This document shows positions 53,000 through 64,000 of a stretch of DNA of 64,000 bases, in pieces. A model generated the notes under the pieces. The model ran no database searches and was not told the origin of the DNA. It was given only the letters and a program-made list of their open reading frames with translations. Both the position numbers and the translations under genes were made by a program. Position 1 is the stretch's first letter, and each line of letters starts with the position of its first letter. Source of the DNA: Cheilinus undulatus (Eukaryota; Chordata; Actinopteri; Labriformes; Labridae); NCBI RefSeq assembly GCF_018320785.1, contig NC_054869.1, forward strand, positions 29,552,289 through 29,616,288, in the 5' to 3' direction.

Positions 53000-55854
53000 C
53001 TTGGGAGCGTTTACATTCCCTGTATGTAGCTGCAACGAGGCGTTGGCCTATGTTTTCATTGCGGGGACCTCTCAGTGCTGCTGCCCGCCTGTAGGACATA
53101 GACAAACCAGCGCTCATCGGCTCCTACAGTCGTATAAAATGGACGGCTGGTGGTGGTCGGTTGCATGGTAGTGATGCCCCGGCTCGGTCCGCTCTCATTC
53201 CTCCGTCTGTCTGCTGTTTCACACTCCGCTGCGACTCCCCTTCAGGCTGCCAGCTTAATCAAGGAGATGGAGCAGAAATGCGTGTCAACACATCACAGCG
53301 AGCGAACAGACAACCCCCGTCCACAAGCAGCACCACCACAACCAGCAGCATCACCAACGCCACCTCCGCCCCCCTCGCTTTATTACACACTCTCGCGCAT
53401 GGACACACACAAACACTGAGTCGGGCTTCTTTGCAGCTTCTAGCATAAAGGGAAGCGTATGCACTAATAAAGTGAGGAAGACAGAAATAGAGCGATATGG
53501 TGAAAAGATGTGATGAATAGGCGTTGAAATCCCATAGCATGCCCCCCGGTCTTTGATCTTAACATTACACAAGTGAACTAATGGAACTGGTCCTTATTTG
53601 AATGTTGCTGCATTTGACTTAACTGTATTTCAGGAAAAAAATGTTTATTTTGTACTACAGTTGTTTTACAGATTTAGTCACAAGTGATGGAATAAGTATT
53701 CTATTATGACAACAGTACTAAAACTACAATGTAAAGAATTTCCCATTAACTGAAAGGTCAAATATTTTACCCCTTTAAGACAAGTTTATGTTGGTCTCAG
53801 AGGTCCTTAAAACATATCTGTGAAGTTTGACATTCCAGTATTGGATTTTTGTATGCCTAAAAAACCCCTTTGTTTCAGCCCTGCTAAGAACGAGCCGTTT
53901 CTGTGGCTTTAAATGTTAATGAGCTGTCTGACTCCGCCCCTCTCATGAAATGGGTGTGGCTTAATGGATGTGGCTCTCCTGATCCTTCTCCCCAGGATCA
54001 GGAGAAGCCAACCGAACCTGGCGGTGCTAACTCCCCACATGGCATCATGAGGGGAAAACCTGCGAGCGGCTTGTTTTGGCACACATTCTCTGAAAAGGTG
54101 GAGAAAGTGGGGGGTGTGTTCTGATTCTTGGGGGGATAGTGGACAGGCCAGGGGCACAAATTTTTGTCAGCAAAGCCTGAAATCAGTAGCTACATTGCAG
54201 TTTTATTGTCCCTGTCCACTGAAGCCTTAAAGGAACAAGCATACACTCCTTTAATTTTACTTAATTTTCAAAAATCTCTTATTTTCTTAATATCTGGACT
54301 TATTTATGCTATTATCTCACTCCCTTGATAACAAAGTAAATTTCTCAGTACCACTGGAAAACCATAAAATTAACCCATTATCACAGTAAAATCAGTGTTG
54401 TTATCCAGAGTTATTATAAATCTGACAAGATCTCAAGACAAGAAATGACCAGGATTTACATGGCAATCGTATCTCTTTCTTCCAGTGTTTTTAGGTCATT
54501 ACTGCTCCACTAATTTGTAAAATTTGATATACTGTTGCATAGCTCTTCACTGTGATGTATACTACAAAAGACCAATGTTTGTAGCAAACTCTCAAGTGGA
54601 AACCATTTTTTACTCCAAAAAGTTTGAGCTCAGCAAAAACAGCCCTCTAAACAGTTTGATAATTCTTTACTTACAAACCACATACAAACCCAACAAATCT
54701 GAAGAAAAACAGACTTAATTGATCGATAGTTTTTCCAAAACTTAAATATTCGTGTTTAATCATAAAGATTAAACTTAATTGAACTAATGCATTTGGGTCT
54801 AGGGCTAAAATGTCATACATAAATACATCAGCTATAAAGTTCAGAACTTTTGGTTCTTTGGTATATAATTTTTAAAAACATCTTCTCGGCACCCTTTAAA
54901 CTTCAGAAAATTCTGAATAAATGTTGCAGTTGTAGCTCATTCTCACTATGAATGCATGCATTTGAACCAGACTGATTTAGAGACAAATCTCTATGTTGAC
55001 AATTTGCAGTTTAAATATGATTTTTAAATCAGCCAATTTAAATACACTACCTCCAGTGCACATTTCAAAGAACAAACAGGTAAATTAAAATACACATAGT
55101 AAGGAAACAGTAGGTAAAAAGTTATTTTCTTTACTTGAAAGGATTACTTCTGATCCCTTATAACACATTACACATTGTATTCTAATACAACATACATTAC
55201 GTAGCTTTCACAAAACATACATTTTTTTTTCATCTTTTTACAAGTTATGTACATTTTTTCCTAGTTTTTACAATAAGCTTATCTTGGTAAACATGAACAT
55301 CCATTCATTATTACACATTTTAATGTATCCATGCATATACAGTCTTGTGTTTTTACACTACCATGTCACATTAGAAGTGTATATAACATACATTTGCAGA
55401 ATACTGTCAATACGAATGTTTATGAGTATAAAAACTGGTATTAAAAAAAGTTGGAGCATGTGCTAGTGTGTTAGCTGTCTCTAACAGTGAGTGTACCTCA
55501 TGACTGACATCAGTTAGCTCTCACTTGTGCTTCACTGATATTTTTTGGAATGTGCCAAGCTGGGACACAAACTAAGATAAGGAGAACATTTTGAAGAAAG
55601 ACATTCAGATGCATTGCCATCAAGCTGCCAAGGTATTGCAATTTTCTGATTTGCATTTCTAGGATATGTTTTCTTATAAGAAACAGACAATGAACTGAAT
55701 CAAAACAGGCACTTATGATCTAAAACTTTCACTTGGCACAAAGTACAAAGAGTAACACAAAAGTTTTTGCACCGTAACAATGTGACAACCTCAAATCAGT
55801 AAGAGTTCAAGGACAAAAACACACATCTGTGAGCTATAACACAATGAGGACTCG
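53000..55854. other. st8sia3 upstream region and ccng2 3' UTR/flank
   Basis: Just upstream of st8sia3 (53000-53450) the DNA is unusually rich in CG dinucleotides and proline/threonine-type codons in both strands, consistent with a CpG-rich promoter and 5' UTR. A MITE copy occupies 53758-54195. From about 54200 to 55854 the sequence is AT-rich, probably including the 3' UTR of ccng2. No gene is seen. Confidence 0.4.
53758..54195. mobile_element. TTAA-type MITE, copy 2
   Basis: It shares the blocks of copy 1 in order: TTGGTCTCAGAGGTCCTTAA, CCAGTATTGGATTTTTGTAT, TTTCAGCCCTGCTAAGAACG and GTGGACAGGCCAGGGGCACA. It has an additional central part with CACATGGCATCATGAGGGGA. The left terminus has decayed and the right TTAA is not clear. 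Confidence 0.72.
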
Positions 55855-57068
55855 TCACTTTCTGCTGGTAACTAAGGCAGAGGGGAAGAAGGATCCTTCA
55901 CCGTCACTTCCTGGTGAACCACATGGGCTTTCTTCTCCACAGCTCATGTCCTCACACGAGTCCTCGCTACAGAGGGTAAAGACATTAAAGGTCATATATT
56001 TATATTAGTCTCAGAGATCCCCAAAACATGCCTGTGAAGTTTGTTGCTGAAAAACACTCCAGTATTGGATTGTTGCATGTCTAAAAACCACCCAGTTTCA
56101 GTCCTGCTCAGAACAAGCTGTTTCTGTGTTTGTGGCTTTAAATGTTAATGAGCTGTCTGACTCCTCCCCTGACTACACCCCTCTCAGGAAATGGATGTGG
56201 CTCTGAATGAGAGGAGTGCGACCAAACCTGGGGGTGGTGCTAACTCCCCCCATGACATCATGAGGGGAAAATCTGAGAATGGCTTCTTTCTTGTTGTGGG
56301 TAAATCTGTCAAAAAACAATCCCGCTGTAGCTATTCTGCCTCTGAGCTGTAAAGAGCAGGGATCCCAGGTTTGGCAGGGTGCATAGAACTACCATGACTT
56401 GATACCAGATTTAGGCAAGAGAAAAAATGCTTGGACTAAAAGTAAAGACTAAAATGTGAGGACTTTTTATGGACTAAAACTACACTAAAATGATTTGCTT
56501 TTTCATCAACTAAAACTAGACTAAAACTAAAAAGGATAGAAATGACTAAAATGTGACAAAAACTAAAATGCATTTCATTTACAAACTAAAACTAAGACTG
56601 AAATTAAAAATAGCTGCCAAAATTAACACTGATTTGCAGTAAATGCACTGCAAGCGTCTAAAGTTACTGCAATAAATGAGAACAATAACAACCTTTTGAT
56701 TTATTCAAATAAAATCATCAGCTACTGTCAGGTTAATTGGTGCCAATTTGGGGGTAAAAATCAGCTCTTTATTGGATATTAACATATTTTAGATGCAGGT
56801 ATTACAAAGCTTTAACAGTAGCAGACAAGAAAACTGTGAGCTCTAGCTAGCATGCACTGTCTAATTTTTATTTATTGGACTTCATATGGTTTTGCATGAA
56901 TTTGGACCAGGGTAATAGCTCATTACAAATTTGCCTCATCATGCAGGCTCAGTGTCAAGGCTTTGCATACAAGCATATAGTGGCTACTTTTTAACACTGT
57001 GAATTTAATATATTTGGTAATGAATCCATGGACTTATTCTATGTGAATTTTAAATATTAACATTGAAA

Positions 57069-57133
<65 letters not shown>

Positions 57134-60100
57134 TGTATTTGAGATGCCACAAAAAGCTTGATTTCCTTTTTAGAAAAGCATAAACTGGCTGAACAGGAAA
57201 TGCAAAGATCTGACCCAAAATGCTACATTCTTCAGTTTTCATTCTATTCTGTATATTAGCAGATTACAGCCATCAAACTATTCTACATGCCTTGTTTGCA
57301 CCAGACAAGTTTATGGAAGTCTTAGGAGTTTGAATTTCTCTTTGGATATTTTATGACAAAATTACCCTAAGACACTTTTGACAATTAAACTGAATCTTAA
57401 CTATTGTTTTTTTGCAGCCCTACAAGGAAGATAAGAAATTAAGCAACAATAAGGTCAGACAGAATGACATCTAATAGCTAGTCATCAACTAAACTGTATC
57501 AAATTAAGTTTTAGGTTTGCAAGACTGTCTTTTTTGCATGTGACTCTACCCTCTTTTCAAATAACTGATGAATGACAGATGCTGTGAATTTTTAACTCAG
57601 GTCATTGAGGAATCATAACTCTGCCCATATCTCACCACCAAAACCCATTACATACAGCATGTAAGAATGGAAAAACAGCGATATTAACCTCTCACTCTCA
57701 TCCAAGCTCCCCTCGGGAATGGTTGGCAGGCCGGGAACACTAAAGTGATTGGCCTGAAGATTCTGTGCAGTTCTCCTGGAAACAATCCAGACCAGCTTTT
57801 TGTTGTCTGGTTTGTTACATTCACTTGAATAGTATTTACTCATGCACTTGGCCACAAGTTCCTTCCAGTGGAGCAGCTCGCTGTCACTGATCTGCGAAAA
57901 AAAAAGAATCAGGAATCATTTGAGAGGCCAAGAACAAAAATAGTCTTTCAACATGCTGTTAACAACATGTCAGGGGTTGTTTTGCCCCCCCAAAAATGTG
58001 AAAATGTTGTCGCACAGCCATGATAATTTAACAGAAGTAATTATAATAGAACGCACTGAAATGAAGGTCGTGTGGGATATGGAAAAAGAAATAGACAAAA
58101 TGTAAACATTTAAGCCATAATGAGGGCTTAAATACCCTTACATATGACACTATAGTTTTGATATGAAGTGGGTAATCAAACAGTGACACAAAAGAGATGA
58201 ATGCTTCTAGATCAGAGTCTGAGAAAGTCTCCAGAATGACCATAAGCAGACGACTGACGGAACAAGGCTTAAAGGGAAGAATAGCTGCTAAGAAGCCATT
58301 ATTGAGGCCTGCAAACATCCAGAAACGCCTCAGATTTGCCAGGGAGCACAAACACTGGACTGTTGATGACTGGAAGAAGATACCCTGGATGGACGAGTCC
58401 AAGTTTGAGCTGGAGAATGTTTTGATGCCAGATGCATTGCACCCACAGTGAAACATGGTGGAGATTCCATTATGGTATGGGGTTCCATTTGTGGATACAG
58501 TGTGGGAACATTAGTGAAAATCTACGGTATCACAAGAACGAACTAGCACAACATCTTAGTGCATCATGGAATCCCTTCTGGACTGAATCTGATTGGTGGT
58601 GGGTTCATATACAAACAAGACAATGACCCCAAGCATACTTCAAAGCTGTGCAGAGACTATTTGACCAAGAAAAAGGAATCTGGAGTACTGGAACTGATGG
58701 ACTGGCCAAGTCAAAGTCTGGATTTGAATCCTTTTGAACAAATCTGGGATTTAGTAGTTTCAAAGATTGATCGCACAAAAGTTTCATCTAAAGGAAGTCT
58801 ATGGGAACAGCTAGAAACTATTTGGAACTCAATAGCAAAAGAGACTGTGGAAAAGTACATAAAAACAATGCCAGCAAGAATGCAAGCTGTTATCAAGGCC
58901 AAAGGAGGCCATACAAAATATTAAGTTTTTGGTTATTATGTGTGAAAAAGGACTATTTAGTTGTTTCAGTTTGTTATTCGCCAAATAAATAACAATAACT
59001 TTTTTAGTTTTTGAACAAGTTTTTGAAAGATTTCTAAAATATTCATCTTTTCTCGTTTTTATGACAGGGGGTCTAATAAATTTGTTAAGCACTGTACATC
59101 TGACATAGTACACCACATGAAACCAATAACAAGAAATACATTTGGAAAAATATACTATCTAAAATTCTTGTATTTCTTTATTAAGTACAGAAGCAAAATA
59201 CATGTGTTTACCCTTAAATGTCTTTGGAATTGTTGTACAATCTTCAACAAGGCAATGGACTGGAGGGCTTCAAACTCCTGAGCAATAAGGGACAGCGCCA
59301 GCACTGATGGCTGTAGGGCAGAAAAATAGGAGAAAAATCAGTTGCATGGCTCAAAGTGAACAATGCAATGCTGTAAAATTTTCTCCTGAGATCAAACCTT
59401 ACTTTTGCTTTAGAGAAAACAAGCCGGCATAAGCAGGCTTTAAGCTGGGCTTCCAGTCTCCCAATGCTTGGGATCTCCTCCCTTAAAATATAGAGGGAAT
59501 CCTACAGTAATCGCCAGCACAAACCTGATAATGCACAATCTATTTGACCCAACTCCATGCACACAGGAGCAATGCACCTGCTACAACATCAAAGCCATAT
59601 AAAAGAGTATAGTGAAGTGATTACCTTCCAGCAGACAGGGATGTGAAGGCGGAGTAGTAGAGGTGGAGGAAGGTCAAGGCAGTCACTGGTTCAGGCTCTA
59701 GACTCAGCTTCTCTGAGATGATTTTCTCCATGCGACACAGGTCTGACACAGTGAACTTGCTTTGGCTGATGCGAATGAGTTCATGGGTAGGTGACACATT
59801 GCTTGCTTCCTCAACCATTTTAGCTGCAATGTGAAGGCAGCAGACTCCGATGCAGGGCAAGTGTTTTGGCTGCACCTAACAATATGACACAGAAGTGATA
59901 AGTGTGAGTCAACATCCCATGATTCAAGGTCATTACGGGTATGCACACATCTTTCTAGTGACTGAAATGTGTTTTCAAACATGTGAAGAGGTAGAATGGT
60001 GTGGGAAAACTAGATGCAATTTTTAACGTGTAACAAGCTGGTTCAGACAAGCTCTACATGTAACAAAGTCACTACTCTGCTGTCTTGGCCAGGACACTCT

Positions 60101-60597
60101 TGAAAAAGGGATTTTTAATCTCAATGAGGTTTTCTCCTGGTTAAATAAATGTTAAATAAAATAAATAATTTTTGAAAACTGTAAAATAATGTACTATTCC
60201 ATTCAACAACATCAAAACCTACCTTCATGATGGTAAGGAATCTGTCAAGCAAATTGACAGCTTGAACAAAGGTTTGGGTGCTGTAGCCAAAGAAACTGGT
60301 CAGACCCCACAGTTCCTCCACTCTGGTGTCTCTGCATTTTGCAGACACTCCACTGTGATTCTGAAAATACATTATAACATCTTAGATAGACATTGCTAAA
60401 AATAGCATCTATTGTTAGCATCTTTATGTCTGCATGGGCAGCCAAAAACATGTAAAAGTAGGTCAGTGGGTTACCTCTGTAGTGGCCGACTCCATCAGCT
60501 TCAGGCCAGCCTCCTTTGGAAGAAATGTGTGCTCCTTTGCACAACATGACTTCAACTCCTTTAAGAGCAAACTGTCAATGACGCGAACATCCCTCAT
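55855..60597 (-). CDS. ccng2: Cyclin G2, 334 residues
   Basis: A p53/FOXO-responsive atypical cyclin that restrains the cell cycle and binds PP2A. Exons in transcript order: 60597-60475, 60360-60223, 59875-59625, 59481-59403, 59310-59212, 57891-57689 and 55966-55855, total 1005 bases, phases consistent. The cyclin box spans exons 2-4 (ELWGLTSFFGYSTQTFVQAV, then LLDRFLTIMK, then HLPCIGVCCLHIAAKMVEE). Family text continues with RLEAQLKACLCRLVFSKAKP and KLVWIVSRRTAQNLQANHFS. The acidic end EDSCEDMSCGEE matches cyclin G2 rather than G1; human CCNG2 is 344 residues. A donor at about 61146 (GGCAAG|GTAAG on the minus strand) implies an untranslated first exon upstream. A Tc1-like relic lies in intron 5 and a MITE abuts the last exon. 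Confidence 0.96.
55985..56345. mobile_element. TTAA-type MITE, copy 3, abutting the last ccng2 exon
   Basis: TTAA at 55985-55988, then a decayed version of the terminus (AAGGTCATATAT). The family blocks follow: TTAGTCTCAGAGATCCCCAA, ACACTCCAGTATTGGATTGT, TTTCAGTCCTGCTCAGAACA and CATGACATCATGAGGGGAAA. The right end is not identifiable. The element starts only 17 bases from the splice acceptor of the last ccng2 exon. Confidence 0.75.
56425..56632. repeat. ACTAAAACTA-rich dispersed repeat fragment
   Basis: Dense variants of GACTAAAACTA ending in AAAATTAACACTG. This layout recalls one end of a dispersed fish DNA-element family, but only one end is seen here. It lies in ccng2 intron 6. Confidence 0.45.
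57072..57132. repeat. (TA)n microsatellite
   Basis: About 30 uninterrupted TA units in ccng2 intron 6. Such tracts are highly length-variable. Confidence 0.95.
58150..59094 (+). mobile_element. Tc1-like transposon relic in ccng2 intron 5
   Basis: A + strand frame at 58197-58400 encodes the Tc1 DNA-binding part (MTISRRLTEQGLKGRIAAKK, then DDWKKIPWMDESKFEL). After several breaks a second frame at 58600-58922 gives the catalytic end (YKQDNDPKHTSKLCRDYLTK, then SLDLNPFEQIWDLV). The right terminus, read on the minus strand, is CAGTGCTTAACAAATTTATT, followed by a TA at 59095-59096. No matching left terminus is found, so the 5' end is lost or eroded and the start given is approximate. Confidence 0.85.
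60083..60165 (+). repeat. Non-LTR-like 3' tail fragment
   Basis: TTGGCCAGGACACTCTTGAA, then AATCTCAATGAGG, then CTGGTTAAATAAATG and an (AAATAA)n end. This resembles the 3' tail of a LINE-type family ending in short A-rich repeats. A related stretch (TTTATTTAACCAG, ACTGAGATTGAGATCTCTTT) occurs near 62475-62530 in opposite sense. Confidence 0.5.
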
Positions 60598-61146
60598 CCT
60601 GGAGAAAAACATACTTCAATGTCGATGTTGCAATGCAAATGCAGAGAAAGTAGATAAGTGGGAAACAGAGGAAATTGTCAAACAGACGAGAAGAAGGGGA
60701 CACAACATGGTTTCTCCGCCTAAACCACACCTACTGAGTGTCAGGTATCATTGGAAGATTGCCCTACCGCCCAAGTACCAAAAATTCCTCATCAAATTCC
60801 TGAAAAGTAAGCTGTCGTTACAATATCATAACATCCTGATGGGGATAATCCATAAAACCGATAAAACTCTGCTGAAATCAAGTTGTCACATCTTTTGGCT
60901 TCATGTTAAATGTCTACTTAGCAACAGAAACTAGGTCAAATAATCAGAGAAGGGGCACAATATTACACAATACTTAAGAATTTAAATTAATAGGCTTAAG
61001 CTGTTTACTTCACTCAGCTTTTAAAACCACGATCTCGGCAGCACAACACCCATTAAAGTCATAAAGCGGTAATACATGCACTTATTGCGCCAATGTTAGC
61101 TAGCTTAGCTAAAGGTCTGCTGTCGTACCAACAAACCGCAATCTTA

Positions 61147-61671
61147 CCTTGCCCTGTAGCTGCAGACCAGCTAGATAATAATAGCTGTCACACTTCTCAG
61201 TTCTTCATGTTTCCATTTTGTTAAAAACTGATGGGCGGAAAATGCTAAAACGAGACAGTTGGTCCCTGTTGAAGAGAGGGTCCGCCCTGAATAAACAAAC
61301 AACCCCTGATCTGCAAGTAAACGACAACGACCACAATGCACCACAGTAGTCCTTACGTCACTATCACAAAAGCGGATGTTGATAGATTTCAAAGTGTCGG
61401 CGCTAACGTTATTTTTGCAATCATTAAGTTGTCGGCTTTACTTAAAAATATACCAAAAATTAACTTGAACTCGTCCAGGCAGTTTTATCTATGTGAACCT
61501 TCGTTTAAAAATTACTGACTGTACATACGTCTCACCAGTAATTAGCAACTGAGGCTGTTTCCATGGTGATGAAACGACGTAAATCAACTGTTTACCAGCT
61601 AGCTGCTAATGTTAGCTTCTGTGAGTTTTAACCCAGTTATAACGGTAGTTTGGTCAATAATATGAGCAGAT
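61147..61671. promoter_or_regulatory. Divergent promoter region of ccng2 and the right-hand gene
   Basis: The inferred untranslated exon 1 of ccng2 begins above 61146 on the minus strand, and the next gene starts at 61672 on the + strand. The segment has scattered CG dinucleotides (CACTATCACAAAAGCGGATG, GAAACGACGTAAATC) and no evident TATA box. No single known site stands out. Confidence 0.4.
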
Positions 61672-64000
61672 ATGTCTTCGGTATTTCAGTCCTTCTTGCC
61701 CCAACATTTGGGGCTTTTAAACAGTGGCGCTCGCGTTTTACAAGCTGTATCTCCGTCGAGCCATTCAAAGCCAACTCAAGCAGCAGCAGGAATAACTGGT
61801 AAGTAACTGTCGTCTGTAAAATAGGGAAAAAAACTGTTCACTCTCTCAACTTCCAAAGCAGTAGCATAATTTAGCTTTATTGTGTTCTTCAGCTTCAATT
61901 ATTGTTCATTGTCTTAACAGAGACCCATGACGCCTGTCTTCAGCAGAAATTCAACAGCCTGACTCTGGATGAATTGAGGTGGAGCAGTTCAAATCAGTGA
62001 TTCTCAGCTGGTTTAACCTTGAGACCCACTACCATCTCCTTGAAGAGAAATGTCGACCTAAAATTATGGAAATTTTAATCACTCAGATTATTCTTCTGAA
62101 AAATTTGTCTGTTTACCTGGACCTGGACCAAAGAGACAAGACAAAACACACACCTCAAAAAATATCATTACAGAAGCCTGAGAGGAAATTCATGCATACA
62201 TATTATTCTAATCCATTTTTCATGATAAAATGAAATCTTTAGCTGTTATGGAGAGATCTTGAGAAATGAACACAGTATTATAGGAAAATCAGCTTTGTTA
62301 CTCCAAGATAAATATATGAATAATATTAAATCATAAGATAAAGACCAATACTTATTCATTATCACAGAAAATGGAATAAGGTCAAATGTATGGAGGTATT
62401 TCTGTTGTTGGCTTCTATACATCATAGACTTTCTGCCTCAAATTTTTTCCTCAAACACATCCACAAACTACTTTTTATTTATTTTTTTTATTTAACCAGA
62501 TAAAACCCACTGAGATTGAGATCTCTTTCACAAGGGTCCCAGCCCACCAGTTGAGGACCACTGTTGTTTTCTTTGATTCTTCAGCCTAGTACCACATTAA
62601 AATGATTTTCAAATGAATCTACAAGATAGCAATCTAGTACTTAAACGGTAAGCTGAGAACCATCATTGTCGGTGGCTGGAAAGTAATTAAAAGACAATTT
62701 CATTTTTAGGTGGTATTAAATTATGATTGAAAAAGAAAGAAAATCTCAACTCGCTCGTCCCCCTTTAGACAGACCTGTAATGTATATACTAAAATCATAT
62801 TCATTCAGTTGTTCTATTTTTCCATGTTTTATCTTTTCTTTTAAGATTTCAGGGTAATTTATTAGTACCCAAAAGATAAATTTGTTGTGCAGACTGGAGT
62901 TCAGCATCCCAGAGACAAAAACAAAAAATAACAACACTGATTCACAATTCCAGACAAAATTAATAAAAAAAAAAAAACTACCATAAAAATGTTAAAAACA
63001 AACACTGATGATTAAAAACAGGTCATGATATAGTGCTTTTAAAGACACCCATTTGTAAACAATACTTTTAGAAAGTACCAAAGTGCTTTTGAAGACTCCC
63101 TAAAATAATACATATTCCATTAAAGTTGAGGTATATCATCTTGTGCTAGTTTTGTTGAGAAGTGCTATAGCTGCAGGTAAAAAAGTGTTGAAACTCTGGA
63201 TTTAAAGGATGAGCATAGTCATGGAGAACAGAACTGGCCTTACTATGCAGCTGTAAAGAATAAATATCTACTGTATAACTTTCATATGTTATACAGTCAT
63301 ATTTCTCACCTGAAACTTAATATGATGCATCTTGTGCATTTGCATATTTATGTGCTGCCATTCCAATGACATCACTTCATATGTGCTAAATTAAAATAAG
63401 TAAAAAAAATGTTAACATCATACTAAATACACGCATTTTGCTTCCTTAGGCTAAGGTTATGTTAAACAAAAATTACATGGTTGCAAACTAACTAAAAATA
63501 TTTCAGAAATGCCTGCTTATAACACATTATTAAAAGCAAAGTTTCATATATAGCCTGTCATCTTCCAAGTTATTCCTGTGAACCCTGACCTGAACTATTT
63601 GCCCCCTCTGCTTTTAATCTATTTAACATTCTAAGGCAGGCATTTCCACTGTGTTGCAGCAACACTAAGAATACTGCTGTACTCTCCTAGAGTTTTTTTA
63701 AATTATCATTATTATTATTTTAACAGTGCAGAGCTTGATAGTCGCACCAAAGAAACCCAGAGGCTCCAGGAAGAGGTGGAACATGCAACCAAGCTTGCTT
63801 TGCAGAAGTTTGGCCGCACGTATAGTATCCACAGCTCACCAGGACAAAGCTGCAACAACCACAGCTTTAATTTCTGTGAGTCAAGCAGCTTCTATTCACA
63901 TTTTGTTTATTTGATAGTAACATATTAGTAACAACAAAGATAGAGAAATAATGTTGTGCCAACTAATTGCTGATCATTTTGCTTTTTATGCACCTCAGTA
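61672..64000 (+). CDS. 5' part of an unidentified, probably coiled-coil, gene (continues beyond window)
   Basis: Three exons join in one frame: 61672-61798, 61921-61978 and 63727-63875, with donors GTAAGT, GTGGAG and GTGAGT and good acceptors. The product begins MSSVFQSFLPQHLGLLNSGA; after a Ser/Ala-rich segment, exons 2-3 give a short charged helix (LTLDELSAELDSRTKETQRL, QEEVEHATKLALQKFG), coiled-coil-like. I do not recognise it securely. A CCDC158-like protein is one possibility, because that human gene is on the same chromosome arm as CCNG2 and similar helices occur in it; this is a weak guess. A second ATG at 61662 opens a different frame that does not continue into exon 2. Confidence 0.6.
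61995..62563. mobile_element. hAT-like element in intron 2 of the right-hand gene
   Basis: The left end CAGTGATTCTCAGCTGG and the right end (other strand) CAGTGGTCCTCAACTGG are inverted termini, 14 of 17 identical. GAGACCCAC follows on the left, and GGGTCCCAGCCCACC precedes the right end. A clear 8-bp duplication is not seen. No coding capacity. Confidence 0.65.

Noticed and set aside
52838-53035. Longer N terminus for st8sia3
   Set aside because: The extension would begin at a TTG; the ATG at 52999 directly precedes the membrane anchor and fits the family length.
53150-53450. Overlapping open frames in the st8sia3 upstream region
   Set aside because: The sequence is CG-rich and low in stops in all frames, with Pro/Thr/Ser-rich and no conserved text; better read as promoter and 5' UTR.
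60434-60934. A 166-codon + strand frame
   Set aside because: It overlaps the first coding exon of ccng2 on the other strand and shows no family resemblance, intron signals or start context.
61662-61798. Alternative start at 61662 for the right-hand gene
   Set aside because: It opens a different frame that does not join the exon 2 frame continuing into exon 3.

Overview
The window is vertebrate nuclear DNA, almost certainly from a teleost fish and probably a percomorph. Genes are split into short exons with GT-AG introns. The encoded proteins are closest to vertebrate UGT2, REXO1, POLI, RAB27B, ST8SIA3 and CCNG2. Introns and spacers carry many Tc1-like, hAT-like and TTAA-flanked DNA elements of the kind common in fish. 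I saw no bacterial-type operon, CRISPR array, rRNA or tRNA gene, and no virus-like element that I could support.

Layout, left to right. (1) 1-13919: two tandem six-exon UDP-glucuronosyltransferase genes on the + strand. Copy A (1-4139, 5' end outside the window) has a nonsense codon in exon 1. Copy B (7340-13919) reads as an intact 532-residue enzyme with a GC-AG intron and a Tc1 insertion in intron 3. A 1.26-kb hAT-like element with an 8-bp target duplication lies between them. (2) 14524-21975, minus: rexo1, 16 coding exons, about 1185 residues. (3) 22375-29264, plus: poli, 10 coding exons, 703 residues, head-to-head with rexo1 across a 399-bp shared promoter region that holds a perfect TGACGTCA site. 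(4) 31235-36234, plus: rab27b, five coding exons, 218 residues, with TKAD in place of the usual Rab NKxD motif. (5) 38770-40769: a hAT-like element with a perfect 8-bp duplication, itself carrying a Tc1-like element. (6) 42381-52999, minus: st8sia3, four exons, 373 residues; its large first intron holds a broken intronless coiled-coil gene copy and several repeats. (7) 55855-60597, minus: ccng2, seven coding exons, 334 residues. (8) 61672 to the right edge, plus: the first three exons of an unidentified, probably coiled-coil gene, divergent from ccng2.

The genes do not form one pathway. They cover glucuronidation of lipophilic compounds in the ER, RNA 3'-5' exonuclease activity, translesion DNA synthesis, vesicle docking, Golgi polysialylation and cell-cycle control. 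poli, rab27b and st8sia3 all have human counterparts on 18q21, so that part is probably an old conserved block; rexo1 (human chromosome 19) and ccng2 (human chromosome 4) mark junctions in gene order.

Exon boundaries were read by eye from splice signals, reading frame and family knowledge. For poli, rab27b, ugt copy B, st8sia3, ccng2 and rexo1 the summed exon lengths are divisible by three and the junction phases agree. UTRs, transcription starts and transposon family names are less certain.
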